DNA from: Candidatus Zixiibacteriota bacterium
GTDB lineage: Bacteria; Zixibacteria; MSB-5A5; GN15; FEB-12
Length of the DNA stretch: 6,984 bases
Direction: 5' to 3'
Assembly: GCA_023700785.1 (NCBI GenBank)
Contig: JAMPYH010000144.1
Span: 1 to 6,984, forward strand
The notes beneath the pieces are model-generated. The model was not told where the DNA came from, did not search any database, and worked only from the letters and a program-made list of their open reading frames with translations. The position numbers were made by a program, and so were the translations under genes. This document shows, piece by piece, positions 1 through 6,315 of this stretch. Positions within the stretch are counted from its first letter, which is position 1; every line of letters begins with the position of its first letter.

Positions 1-26
1 ACACACTCCGCGGCGTACTGTTTCAT
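1..26 (-). CDS. Start of a gene, possibly an aquaporin/MIP channel (partial)
   Basis: Only eight complete codons are inside the window; the gene continues beyond base 1. On the minus strand an ATG at 26-24 begins MKQYAAEC, preceded by a good Shine-Dalgarno sequence (AGGAG, complement of 34-38) with a 7-base gap, so the start itself is well supported. The peptide resembles the opening of aquaporin Z/glycerol-facilitator proteins, which commonly begin with a short basic stretch, then AAE-(F/C)-x-GT and the first membrane helix. That identity rests on eight residues and is inference. If right, the product would be an inner-membrane water or small-solute channel. It lies downstream of the phosphatase gene on the same strand, 187 bases away, so it probably has its own promoter, though I could not pick one out. 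Confidence 0.45.
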
Positions 27-213
27 CTGATCACTCCTATCTTGACGTTGATTGCGATTCCCTTCGCGGTCATTCCTCGCCGATAGGCGGCACATACCTT
101 CCCGCGGTTAACCAACGCGAGCGGCTGAATTGGAGCAAGATAAAAATGGAGGCAGGCCGCGCGACAGAGACGATCGTCCACGGCGTCAGCTATGGCGAAC
201 GATGCGTTGGGAG
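27..213. other. Intergenic spacer between phosphatase gene and partial minus-strand gene
   Basis: The spacer holds the Shine-Dalgarno site of the partial gene (33-38, minus strand). I saw no convincing intrinsic terminator for the phosphatase gene: there is no G+C-rich stem followed by a T-run on the minus strand. A 10-base perfect palindrome, GACGATCGTC (169-178), is the only symmetric element noted and is too short to interpret. An open frame reading rightward from 130 is antisense to the phosphatase and is not a gene. Confidence 0.5.
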
Positions 214-1971
214 CTAAGCCTTCGCAGCGAGACGCTTGATAACGATCATCGTCAGATCATCGAAGAGGTGGCGCTCGGAGGCAAAATCACTAACCGTTTT
301 ATAAATGATGTCTTCAATCTCCTCGGCGGATCTTTTGCGATTCGCTTTGACCAGCGCGACCAGGCGGTCAAGGCCGTACTCCTCCCCTTTTTCGTCGAAG
401 ACCTCAGTGACGCCGTCGGTATAGAAGACCATCATATCGCCCGGGGCGAGCACGATCGCCCGTTCTTCATAGACACCGTCCTGCGCCACACCAAGCACCG
501 GCCCGCCTTCGCTCAGGTACTCAACCGAATCATTGGCGCGGAGAACGAACGGAAGGTTATGCCCGCAGTTCGAGAAGGTGAAAATGTGATTTTTGGAGTC
601 AAGGACGCCATAGACGGCGGTGACATAGTTCCCCGGTTCGAGCGATTCAAACAGGAGCGAGTTGACCTTCTGGCAGATGGTCCGTATTGAGTAGTTGTTC
701 CGGATCTCGGCGATAAGGGACGCGCGGAACGACGCCATGATCAACGCCGCCGGGATCCCTTTGCCGGAGACATCGCCGATGCCGATGCCGAGATGCGAGT
801 CAACGATACGGATGAAATCAAAGTAATCGCCGCCGACCTGACCTGAGGAGATATTGGTCCCGGCCAGATCATAACCGGCGATCGACGGATTTTTCGCCGG
901 CAGGAATGAACGTTGTATCTCTCGCGCGATATGCAGCTGCTCTTCGTATCCTTTGCTCTGCAGCGACGTCTCGTGCAGACGGGCGCGCTCCAGGGAGATG
1001 GCGGCCTGGCTGGCAAACGCGTTGATCAGCGCGAGCGATTTCGGCGTAAACGCGTTGATCTGCGGCGACTCAAGATTCAGCACGCCGATCAACCGGTCAT
1101 CCAGCTTGATCGGCACCACGATCTCGGAGCGGGTCTCCGGATTGGCGTCAATATACCGCGTATCTTTGGTGACATCGGAGACGATCACCGGCTCGCCGGT
1201 GGAGGCGACATGCCCGAGCAAACCCTGTCCGATCTTGAGCTGAAGTTGCGTATCGTATTTGGGATCGTAGCCGACCGTGTAGAGCCCGCGGATATCGTTC
1301 ACTTCGGGATCGACCAAAAACACGCCGCCGGTGTCAAACGACACGACCTGCTTGAGCGAATCCATGATCTCCCGCATAACTTCGTTTACTTCGAGCTTGC
1401 CGGAGAGCTTTTTGCCGAGGCGATAGAGCAGATCTTTTTCGAGCGCTTCCCGTTTGATCTCGCGGTAGAGGTGCGCGTTGTCGATCGCGACCGCCATCTG
1501 GTTGCTGAGGCCGGTCAGGATATCGAGATCAGCGTCGTTAAACTCGCCGTCGATCTTGTTGATCGCTTCCACTACGCCGATGAACTGCCCTTTCCCCTCG
1601 AGCGGGACAGTCAGCACCGAGCGGAACTTGATGCCGGCCTCGGACTCCAGCCGCGGATCGACCCGGGGGTCGGTGGAGATATCGTTGATGATCACCGGCT
1701 CGCGATAGCGGGTGACCCAGCCGACCACCCCCTGCCCTACATCAAGATGGAAGATCCGCATACAGCAGTCGGATGCTTTCATAAGGCGGACGCGCATGTC
1801 GGTCCGGTCGTGATCAACACGGAAAACCAGCGCGGCTTCACAATTGACCGCGGTCAGGATCAACTTGAGTACCTGCTCCATCAGATCTTCGTATTCGATG
1901 GAATTATTGAAGACGCGAGCGGCTTCAAGCAGCAGCTTTTCGGTGCGAGTGTGTTTGGCTGAACGGGGCAT
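214..1971 (-). CDS. GAF-GAF-PP2C serine/threonine phosphatase (RsbU/SpoIIE type)
   Basis: This is a soluble 585-residue signalling phosphatase with no signal peptide or membrane segment. Two GAF sensor domains (about residues 25-165 and 195-330) are followed by a short probable coiled linker (330-358, containing HIAREIQRSFLP, typical of the RsbU family). A PP2C/SpoIIE metal-dependent phosphatase domain fills about 365-580. Metal-binding aspartates are visible in the expected motifs: GGDYFD (D382), GDVSGKG (D400), YTDGVTE (D519) and DDLTM (D571/D572), so the enzyme should be active. Family members dephosphorylate anti-sigma-factor antagonists in partner-switching systems or related phosphoproteins; the GAF domains would sense a small ligand or redox state. 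No antagonist (STAS), HPK-type kinase or sigma factor is adjacent, so the target is unknown. The ATG at 1971 has no Shine-Dalgarno sequence and may be leaderless. The ligand of the GAF domains cannot be told from sequence. Confidence 0.93.
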   Translation of the reverse strand: MPRSAKHTRTEKLLLEAARVFNNSIEYEDLMEQVLKLILTAVNCEAALVFRVDHDRTDMRVRLMKASDCCMRIFHLDVGQGVVGWVTRYREPVIINDISTDPRVDPRLESEAGIKFRSVLTVPLEGKGQFIGVVEAINKIDGEFNDADLDILTGLSNQMAVAIDNAHLYREIKREALEKDLLYRLGKKLSGKLEVNEVMREIMDSLKQVVSFDTGGVFLVDPEVNDIRGLYTVGYDPKYDTQLQLKIGQGLLGHVASTGEPVIVSDVTKDTRYIDANPETRSEIVVPIKLDDRLIGVLNLESPQINAFTPKSLALINAFASQAAISLERARLHETSLQSKGYEEQLHIAREIQRSFLPAKNPSIAGYDLAGTNISSGQVGGDYFDFIRIVDSHLGIGIGDVSGKGIPAALIMASFRASLIAEIRNNYSIRTICQKVNSLLFESLEPGNYVTAVYGVLDSKNHIFTFSNCGHNLPFVLRANDSVEYLSEGGPVLGVAQDGVYEERAIVLAPGDMMVFYTDGVTEVFDEKGEEYGLDRLVALVKANRKRSAEEIEDIIYKTVSDFASERHLFDDLTMIVIKRLAAKA

Positions 1972-1977
1972 GGCCGG

Positions 1978-2005
1978 AAAGTATGGGTTAACTTGTTTTT
2001 GTCAA
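1978..2005 (-). promoter_or_regulatory. Putative promoter of the GAF-PP2C gene
   Basis: Reading the minus strand, a perfect TTGACA -35 box lies at 2005-2000. It is followed after 16 bases by TACTTT (1983-1978), which keeps the key T, A and final T of a -10 box but matches only 3 of 6 positions. A start site about 7 bases downstream would fall at 1971, the A of the ATG, which fits the absence of a Shine-Dalgarno sequence. Prediction by eye only. Confidence 0.4.
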
Positions 2006-2052
2006 TCGTTTTGCTGAACACTCACGTTTAGGGTTGATTGGCCATTTTGTCA

Positions 2053-2081
2053 TTGTCGAAGAAGCTACCTCGCAATATCTT
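2053..2081 (+). promoter_or_regulatory. Putative promoter of rarA, placed for a leaderless start
   Basis: TTGTCG (2053-2058, 4 of 6 to the -35 consensus) is followed after 17 bases by TATCTT (2076-2081, 4 of 6 to the -10 consensus). Initiation about 7 bases downstream falls on 2088, the A of the proposed rarA ATG. The two boxes are individually modest; the support is the ideal spacing and the lack of any Shine-Dalgarno sequence before that ATG. Confidence 0.35.
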
Positions 2082-2087
2082 ACGTCT

Positions 2088-3464
2088 ATGGATTTGTTTA
2101 ACAAGGAGATAGCGGAGCGCGGCGAGCGGGATTCAAGCTACCGCCCGCTGGCCGATCGGATGCGCCCCCGCACGCTGGACGAGTTTGTCGGGCAGGAGAA
2201 GATCATCGCTCCCGGCAAGCCGTTGCGCAAAGCGATCGAGAGCGACAAAGTCGGCTCGATCGTCTTCTGGGGGCCGCCCGGCACCGGCAAAACCACGCTC
2301 GCCGAACTGATCGCCCGTTCAACGCACGGCCAGTTTGTGCCGTTCTCCGCGGTCTCGGCCTCCATCAAGGAAGTCAAAGAGATCCTGACCAAAGCGGGTG
2401 AATACTACCGTACCAGCGGCCGTCGCACGTATGTTTTTATTGACGAGATCCACCGTTTCAACAAGGCCCAGCAGGACGCGTTTCTCCCCTATGTCGAAAA
2501 GGGGGATGTCATCCTCATTGGCGCCACCACCGAAAACCCGTCGTTTGAGGTGAACTCGGCGCTGTTGTCACGGATGCGGGTTTACATCCTCGACCGCTTA
2601 GCCGACGAGGATCTTCAGCGGATCGTCACGCGGGCGCTGGCTGACACGGAGCGCGGTCTGGGGAACGAGCACCTTGAGGTTGACGACGATGCTCTGGCGT
2701 ATATCGCCAATGCCGCCGATGGTGACGGTCGCCGCGCGTTGACCCTGCTTGAGATGACCGCCCAATTTGTCGCGCCAAAAAAGATGATCACGACCAAAGA
2801 TATCGAGCAGGTCAACCAAAAGACGATCCTGGTCTATGACAAAGCCGGCGACGAACATTTCAACCTCATCTCGGCTTTCCACAAGTCGATCCGCGGCGGC
2901 GATCCGGATGGTTCGCTCTACTGGCTGGCTCGCATGCTGGACTCCGGCGAGGATCCGCTCTATATCGTCCGGCGCATGATCCGCTTTGCGTCGGAAGATA
3001 TCGGCCTGGCTGATCCGTACGCGCTGACCCTCTGTGTCAACGCGAGGGACACGTATCACTTTCTCGGCACTCCCGAAGGTGAACTGGCGATCGCCCAGGC
3101 GGTGATCTATATGGCCTGCGCGCCGAAATCGAACGCCATCTATATCGCGTACGAGCAGTCCCGCAAGGATGCCGGCGAGCATGGTTCGCTTCCCGTCCCG
3201 CTCTGGATCCGAAACGCGCCCACCCGCCTGATGAAGGCGCTCGACTACGGCAAGGGGTACAAATACGCGCACGAGTTCGAGGACGCCATCACCGACCAGG
3301 AGTACTTCCCCGAGAAACTTGCCGGAACCGAGTACTATCACCCGACCGGCCGCGGGCGCGAGGAGAAACTGAAAGAATATCTCGACTGGTACAAAAAACG
3401 CCGCCAGGAAATCCGCGCCGACAAGACGAAAGAAGATTCCACCAAACGGAAGAAGTCGAACTAA
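2088..3464 (+). CDS. rarA: Replication-associated recombination protein A (AAA+ ATPase RarA/MgsA)
   Basis: RarA is an AAA+ ATPase of the clamp-loader/Mgs1-WRNIP1 clade that acts at stalled replication forks and single-strand/double-strand junctions. Numbering from the ATG at 2088 (458 residues), I see the family's opening PLADRMRPRTLDEFVGQ (20-36), Walker A GPPGTGKT (62-69), Walker B FIDE (117-120), sensor 1 ATTEN (146-150), an arginine-finger candidate R162 in NSALLSR, and sensor 2 GDGRRAL (212-218). The C-terminal tetramerisation region follows, with its typical KSIRGGDPDGSLYWLARML stretch (266-284). A TTG at 2034 would add 18 residues with no family resemblance; the MDLF opening at 2088 matches relatives, so I chose it. 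The last 15 or so residues are lysine-rich and probably disordered. The next gene follows after 32 bases and is likely co-transcribed. Confidence 0.95.
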   Translation: MDLFNKEIAERGERDSSYRPLADRMRPRTLDEFVGQEKIIAPGKPLRKAIESDKVGSIVFWGPPGTGKTTLAELIARSTHGQFVPFSAVSASIKEVKEILTKAGEYYRTSGRRTYVFIDEIHRFNKAQQDAFLPYVEKGDVILIGATTENPSFEVNSALLSRMRVYILDRLADEDLQRIVTRALADTERGLGNEHLEVDDDALAYIANAADGDGRRALTLLEMTAQFVAPKKMITTKDIEQVNQKTILVYDKAGDEHFNLISAFHKSIRGGDPDGSLYWLARMLDSGEDPLYIVRRMIRFASEDIGLADPYALTLCVNARDTYHFLGTPEGELAIAQAVIYMACAPKSNAIYIAYEQSRKDAGEHGSLPVPLWIRNAPTRLMKALDYGKGYKYAHEFEDAITDQEYFPEKLAGTEYYHPTGRGREEKLKEYLDWYKKRRQEIRADKTKEDSTKRKKSN

Positions 3465-3496
3465 AGGTCGGCTCGGCTGTTTAATTCAGAGATACC

Positions 3497-4759
3497 ATGA
3501 AGAAACCGCTCATCCTGATTCTCTTCTGTCTGCTCCTTCCTTTGCATGGCTTCGCGGCGTCGCTGTTGATCCCGATGGATGAATCCCAGTCCGATCACCT
3601 TAAAGCGTACGGCGTCATCTACAAGGCGCTTTCCCAGGGGCAAAAAGGAGAATGGCTGCTCAATTACCGGGCAGGCTCGTTCCTGCTGGAATACTCGCAG
3701 GACAACCTCGACCTCTGCCTCATCGGCGGAGTCGGCTACGAGCAGGTATCCTCCGGACAGGTAGCCGACATCTACCGCCAGATCGAAGTAGAGAATATGG
3801 AACGGGTCGAACTGGAGAAAGCTCCCCGCATCGCGGTCTATTCGCCGCCGTCGTTGCAACCGTGGGACGACGCGGTCACGCTCGCTCTCTCCTACGCCGA
3901 GATACCGTACGATGTCGTCTGGGACGAAGAAGTACTGGCGGGCGGGCTTGAGGATTACGACTGGCTCCACTGCCATCATGAGGACTTCACCGGACAATAC
4001 GGCAAGTTCTACTCCGCCTTCCGCAGTGAACCGTGGTACCAGGCCGATGTCCGGACCAACGAAGAGATGGCCCGCAAGTTAGGATACTCCAAGGTTTCCA
4101 TCCTTAAGCTCGATGTCGCGAAAACGATCTACGACTATGTTCGCCGTGGCGGTTTCCTTTTCTCGATGTGCTCCGCTCCGGAGACATTTGATATCGCGCT
4201 CGCCGCGGAAGGGATTGATATTGTCCCGCGCGAATTCGATGGTGACCCGGTTGATCCCGACGCGCAGTCGCGACTGGATTTCAGCAAAACCTTCTGCTTT
4301 GAGAACTTCCAGATAACCACCGATCCGCTGATGTACCGCCGGTCGAATATCGACACCTATCCTGACCGGCTGGTTCGCTTTGGCAGACCGAATGAGGATT
4401 ACTTTTTCCTCTTCGAATTCTCGGCCAAACTTGACCCGGTCCCGACTATGCTGGTGCAGGATCATACCTCGACCGTCAACGGTTTTATGGGACAGGTGAC
4501 CGGATTCCGGAAATCTCTGCTCAAGAAATCTGTGGTGGTACTGGCCCAACCGGAAGGGTACGACGAGGTGCGCTACCTGCATACCAATCTCGGGCGCGGG
4601 ACAGTTACCTTTTACGCCGGTCATGATCCCGAAGATTACCAGCACATGGTGAACGATCCGCCGACCGACCTCAAACTCTACAGGAACTCTCCCGGTTATC
4701 GCTTGATCCTCAATAATATCCTCTTCCCCGCGGCGAAGAAAAAAGAGCGAAAAACCTGA
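3497..4759 (+). CDS. Exported glutamine-amidotransferase-like protein of unknown function ('asparagine synthetase B' in some annotations)
   Basis: The 420-residue product begins with a signal peptide (KK, a hydrophobic core at about 4-16, and a cleavage site near residues 20-21 in HGFA/AS), so it should act in the periplasm or outside the cell. I recognise the sequence type from memory: it occurs in Bacteroidetes and relatives, with conserved blocks LLIPMD-SQ--HLKAYG, WLLNYR-GSF, APRIAVYSP, HHEDFTGQYG, GGFLFSMCS, FDGDP-DP, FMGQ and GHDPEDYQH, and the C-terminal SPGYRLILNNILFPA. The order of a histidine-rich loop (H158-D163), a strand ending in a cysteine turn (M224-C225-S226) and a late His (H376) recalls the class I glutamine-amidotransferase/ThuA-like fold. 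It lacks the N-terminal cysteine and PP-loop expected of asparagine synthetase B, so that label is unreliable. Substrate unknown. A weak AGAGA (3488-3492) precedes the ATG. It lies 32 bases after rarA. Confidence 0.8.
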   Translation: MKKPLILILFCLLLPLHGFAASLLIPMDESQSDHLKAYGVIYKALSQGQKGEWLLNYRAGSFLLEYSQDNLDLCLIGGVGYEQVSSGQVADIYRQIEVENMERVELEKAPRIAVYSPPSLQPWDDAVTLALSYAEIPYDVVWDEEVLAGGLEDYDWLHCHHEDFTGQYGKFYSAFRSEPWYQADVRTNEEMARKLGYSKVSILKLDVAKTIYDYVRRGGFLFSMCSAPETFDIALAAEGIDIVPREFDGDPVDPDAQSRLDFSKTFCFENFQITTDPLMYRRSNIDTYPDRLVRFGRPNEDYFFLFEFSAKLDPVPTMLVQDHTSTVNGFMGQVTGFRKSLLKKSVVVLAQPEGYDEVRYLHTNLGRGTVTFYAGHDPEDYQHMVNDPPTDLKLYRNSPGYRLILNNILFPAAKKKERKT

Positions 4760-4782
4760 TCCGGCCGGAACCAAGCTAAAGG

Positions 4783-4811
4783 TTGCGTCAATTATAGCAT
4801 CAGCATATACT
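4783..4811 (+). promoter_or_regulatory. Putative promoter of ppa
   Basis: TTGCGT (4783-4788) and TATACT (4806-4811, 5 of 6 to the -10 consensus) are separated by the optimal 17 bases. Transcription would begin near 4818, leaving a leader of about 17 bases that contains the Shine-Dalgarno sequence of ppa. This suggests ppa and the acetyltransferase can be expressed independently of rarA; no terminator was seen in 4760-4834, so read-through from upstream is also possible. Confidence 0.5.
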
Positions 4812-4834
4812 GACCGCGACTAACTGGAGGACCA

Positions 4835-5392
4835 ATGGCGCATCCGTGGCATGAGATCGACCCCGGCAAGAACATTATCGATCACTTCTTTGGCATTATC
4901 GAGATCCCCAAAGGATCCAAGAATAAATACGAACTGGACAAAAAGACCGGCCTGCTGATGGCCGACCGCGTCCTGTACAGCTCGGTGCATTATCCGGCCA
5001 ATTACGGCTTCATTCCTCAGACCTATTGCGATGACGGCGACCCGCTGGATATCCTGGTCTTGTCGCAGGAGGAACTGGTGCCGCTTTGTCTGGTGCAGTG
5101 CAAGGCGATCGGGATGATGTCGATGCGGGATGAAAAGGGGCAGGATGACAAGATCATCGCCGTCCACTACAACGATCCGGCCTATAACAGCTATGACGAT
5201 ATCTCCGCGCTCCCGCGCCATGTGGTGAAAGAGTTGCGGCGGTTTTTCGAGGATTACAAAACTCTCGAACATAAGGAAGTGATCGTCGATACGCTTCGCG
5301 GGCGGATCGACGCCAACAACGCGATCAAGGACGCGATCAAGATGTATCACACCAACAAGGTACAGTTGCTCGCGAAGTACGCCAATGGCTGA
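4835..5392 (+). CDS. ppa: Inorganic pyrophosphatase (family I)
   Basis: This cytoplasmic enzyme hydrolyses pyrophosphate to two phosphates and so pulls nucleic-acid, protein-activation and lipid syntheses forward. The 185-residue length is normal for bacterial family I enzymes. The residues that line the active site of the E. coli enzyme can be matched one by one: E23, K31 and E33 (KYELD), R45, Y57, the signature DGDPLD (D67, D69, D72), D99, D104, K106, and Y141-K142. It should therefore be fully active and depend on magnesium. The start is fixed by a strong TGGAGG (4825-4830) four bases before the ATG. The final codons overlap the start of the next gene by 8 bases, which suggests translational coupling. 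Confidence 0.97.
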   Translation: MAHPWHEIDPGKNIIDHFFGIIEIPKGSKNKYELDKKTGLLMADRVLYSSVHYPANYGFIPQTYCDDGDPLDILVLSQEELVPLCLVQCKAIGMMSMRDEKGQDDKIIAVHYNDPAYNSYDDISALPRHVVKELRRFFEDYKTLEHKEVIVDTLRGRIDANNAIKDAIKMYHTNKVQLLAKYANG

Positions 5393-5942
5393 CAAAAAAC
5401 CGACTCCCCAGACGCAACCATCGCTGGTCGGCGAGAAAGTCTATCTTCGCCCGATCACGGCTGATGATATCCTCAACACCCACCACTGGTTTGTGCTCTC
5501 CGAACCGCAGAGCCAGACTTGTCATCCGCTCGCCATTATGACCGCCGCCGAAGCATCCGAGGCGTTCAAGAAGAAAGAGCGAACTCCGGAAGAAGCGGCG
5601 TTTATGATCGTCCGCATCGCCGATAATATGCCGGTCGGACGGGTGCGATTTTTCAATTGGAACAATCTCAATCGCTCAGTTGAACTGGGGATCGTGGTGG
5701 ACCCGGATGAACGGCAGAAGGGGTATGCCAAAGAGGGGATCAAAGTCCTGACCCGGTTTCTCTTTAAGCATCGTAATCTGAACAAGGTCCACGCGCAAAC
5801 CTCCGCGCCGAATACCAGCGCGATCAAATTACTGGAATCACTCGGCTGGAAGCGGGATGGCGTCCTGCGTCGACATTATTTCCTTAATGGCGAATTCCAG
5901 GACGGTCTGATCTACTCCAAGCTCGCATTTGAAGCGGAATAA
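5385..5942 (+). CDS. GNAT-family N-acetyltransferase (RimJ/RimL type)
   Basis: A 185-residue single-domain acetyl-CoA-dependent N-acetyltransferase. After about 15 polar residues comes the typical opening GEKVYLRPITADD (16-28). The central strand SVELGIVVD (98-106) is followed by the acetyl-CoA pyrophosphate-binding loop with QKGYA (111-115) and its helix. NTSAIKLLESLGW (143-155) and GVLRRHYFLNGEFQDGLIYSKL (159-180) form the C-terminal part typical of the RimJ/RimL/SpeG-like group. The acceptor (protein N-terminus, amino acid, polyamine or small molecule) cannot be told. The ATG lies within the last codons of ppa (shared ATGGCTGA, 5385-5392) and has no strong Shine-Dalgarno site, so translation is probably coupled to ppa. 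It is the last gene before a terminator. Confidence 0.88.
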   Translation: MADKKPTPQTQPSLVGEKVYLRPITADDILNTHHWFVLSEPQSQTCHPLAIMTAAEASEAFKKKERTPEEAAFMIVRIADNMPVGRVRFFNWNNLNRSVELGIVVDPDERQKGYAKEGIKVLTRFLFKHRNLNKVHAQTSAPNTSAIKLLESLGWKRDGVLRRHYFLNGEFQDGLIYSKLAFEAE

Positions 5943-5995
5943 CCCCATCCAATCGCCAAGTAATTCTCTTCAATAATCTAGGATAACCGCTGTGC

Positions 5996-6012
5996 CCCAC
6001 CCCTCGGGTGGG
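5996..6012 (+). repeat. Perfect 7-bp stem-loop preceding the terminator
   Basis: CCCACCC (5996-6002) pairs with GGGTGGG (6006-6012) around a 3-base loop. There is no T-run after it, so it is not itself an intrinsic terminator. It may protect the 3' end of the mRNA or act with the stronger hairpin 15 bases further on. Confidence 0.55.
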
Positions 6013-6027
6013 TTGATAGATCAAGCG

Positions 6028-6052
6028 AAGCCCCGCGTGAGCGGGGCTTTTT
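6028..6052 (+). terminator. Strong Rho-independent terminator after the acetyltransferase gene
   Basis: AAGCCCCGC (6028-6036) pairs perfectly with GCGGGGCTT (6041-6049) around the tetraloop GTGA, a stable GNRA type. The stem runs into five T's (6048-6052). It is directional: there is no matching T-run for the minus strand. It ends the rarA-to-acetyltransferase block and insulates it from the redox unit to the right. Confidence 0.92.
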
Positions 6053-6059
6053 GTTGGTC

Positions 6060-6084
6060 AGGATCAGGTTGTGGTGCTGATCCT
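6060..6084. repeat. 8-bp inverted repeat just after the terminator
   Basis: AGGATCAG (6060-6067) is the exact reverse complement of CTGATCCT (6077-6084), with a 9-base centre. No T-run follows. It could be a protein-binding operator or a back-up hairpin. It is 107 bases before the next -35 box, rather far for a classical repressor site. Confidence 0.4.
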
Positions 6085-6190
6085 TGAATCAGTGAGCCAA
6101 TTTGTCATTACCATACTCTGTCACTCATGGTGTAACTTCAATCCAGACCAACCAAATCCCATTTCGTCGGCAAAATACTCTATGTTCCTC
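6085..6190. other. Non-coding stretch with nothing recognised
   Basis: This is the middle of the 373-base gap between the acetyltransferase and the thioredoxin-like gene. I found no open frame with a ribosome-binding site, no tRNA-like fold and no long repeat. The only pattern is a short TGTCA repeated twice (near 6105 and 6120), which is expected by chance. Confidence 0.4.
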
Positions 6191-6218
6191 TTGACACAGC
6201 CCCCCCCACGTATATGTT
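6191..6218 (+). promoter_or_regulatory. Putative promoter of the thioredoxin-like unit, with a C8 run in its spacer
   Basis: A perfect TTGACA (6191-6196) is followed after 16 bases by TATGTT (6213-6218, 4 of 6 to the -10 consensus). Eight consecutive C's (6200-6207) occupy the spacer. One added C would give the optimal 17-base spacing. Transcription would start near 6225, giving a leader of about 90 bases that carries two stem-loops. Confidence 0.5.
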
Positions 6219-6263
6219 AAGAAGGACAGGGAGTATCATCTAGGACGGACAACTAAACTGCCT

Positions 6264-6281
6264 CAAATCAGAATTGATTTG
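6264..6281 (+). repeat. Leader stem-loop 1
   Basis: CAAATCA (6264-6270) pairs perfectly with TGATTTG (6275-6281) around a GAAT loop. The stem is A+T-rich and only moderately stable. It abuts stem-loop 2, sharing G6281, so the two could compete at the boundary or stack. Confidence 0.45.
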
Positions 6282-6305
6282 GATCGTATATTACGATCCG
6301 TTTTT
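6281..6305 (+). promoter_or_regulatory. Leader stem-loop 2 with T-run: candidate attenuator or operator
   Basis: GGATCGTA (6281-6288) pairs perfectly with TACGATCC (6292-6299) around a TAT loop. A G and five T's (6301-6305) follow, the layout of an intrinsic terminator, placed directly before the Shine-Dalgarno sequence. The stem is half A+T, so termination would be partial. The same symmetric DNA could instead be the binding site of a dimeric regulator. Confidence 0.45.
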
Positions 6306-6311
6306 GGGAGG
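6306..6311 (+). promoter_or_regulatory. Shine-Dalgarno site that fixes the start at 6316
   Basis: GGGAGG lies four bases before the ATG at 6316. The frame also contains a TTG at 6274, but that would begin inside the stem-loops, has no Shine-Dalgarno sequence and would add 14 residues ahead of a normal membrane anchor. The ATG is therefore preferred. Confidence 0.85.
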
Positions 6312-6315
6312 CACC

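Noticed and set aside
169..178. Perfect palindrome GACGATCGTC
   Set aside because: Ten bases with no loop, no T-run and no nearby promoter; a chance occurrence cannot be excluded.
913..1962. Long open frame of 349 codons on the plus strand
   Set aside because: It is antisense to the GAF-PP2C gene, whose domains and catalytic motifs are clear; the translation has the R/D/H-rich look of a mirror frame and no recognisable family.
2034..2087. Extended TTG start for rarA
   Set aside because: The 18 extra residues do not look like RarA N-termini, and the family-like MDLF start lies at 2088. A short TAGGG (2029-2033) immediately before the TTG is too close to act as a normal ribosome-binding site.
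2598..3341. Open frame of 247 codons on the minus strand
   Set aside because: It is antisense to rarA, with no family resemblance and no ribosome-binding site; it is explained by codon bias of the real gene.
3497..4759. Asparagine synthetase B function
   Set aside because: There is no N-terminal nucleophilic cysteine after Met and no PP-loop (SGGxDS) synthetase domain. The protein is also exported, away from ATP.
4765..4787. Possible hairpin terminator between the exported protein gene and ppa
   Set aside because: Only 4-5 base-pair stems (for example AACC with GGTT) and no T-run, so it is not a credible terminator.
4820..5395. Open frame of 191 codons opposite ppa
   Set aside because: It covers almost exactly the ppa gene on the other strand. 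Ppa has every active-site residue and a strong ribosome-binding site, so the antisense frame is a shadow.
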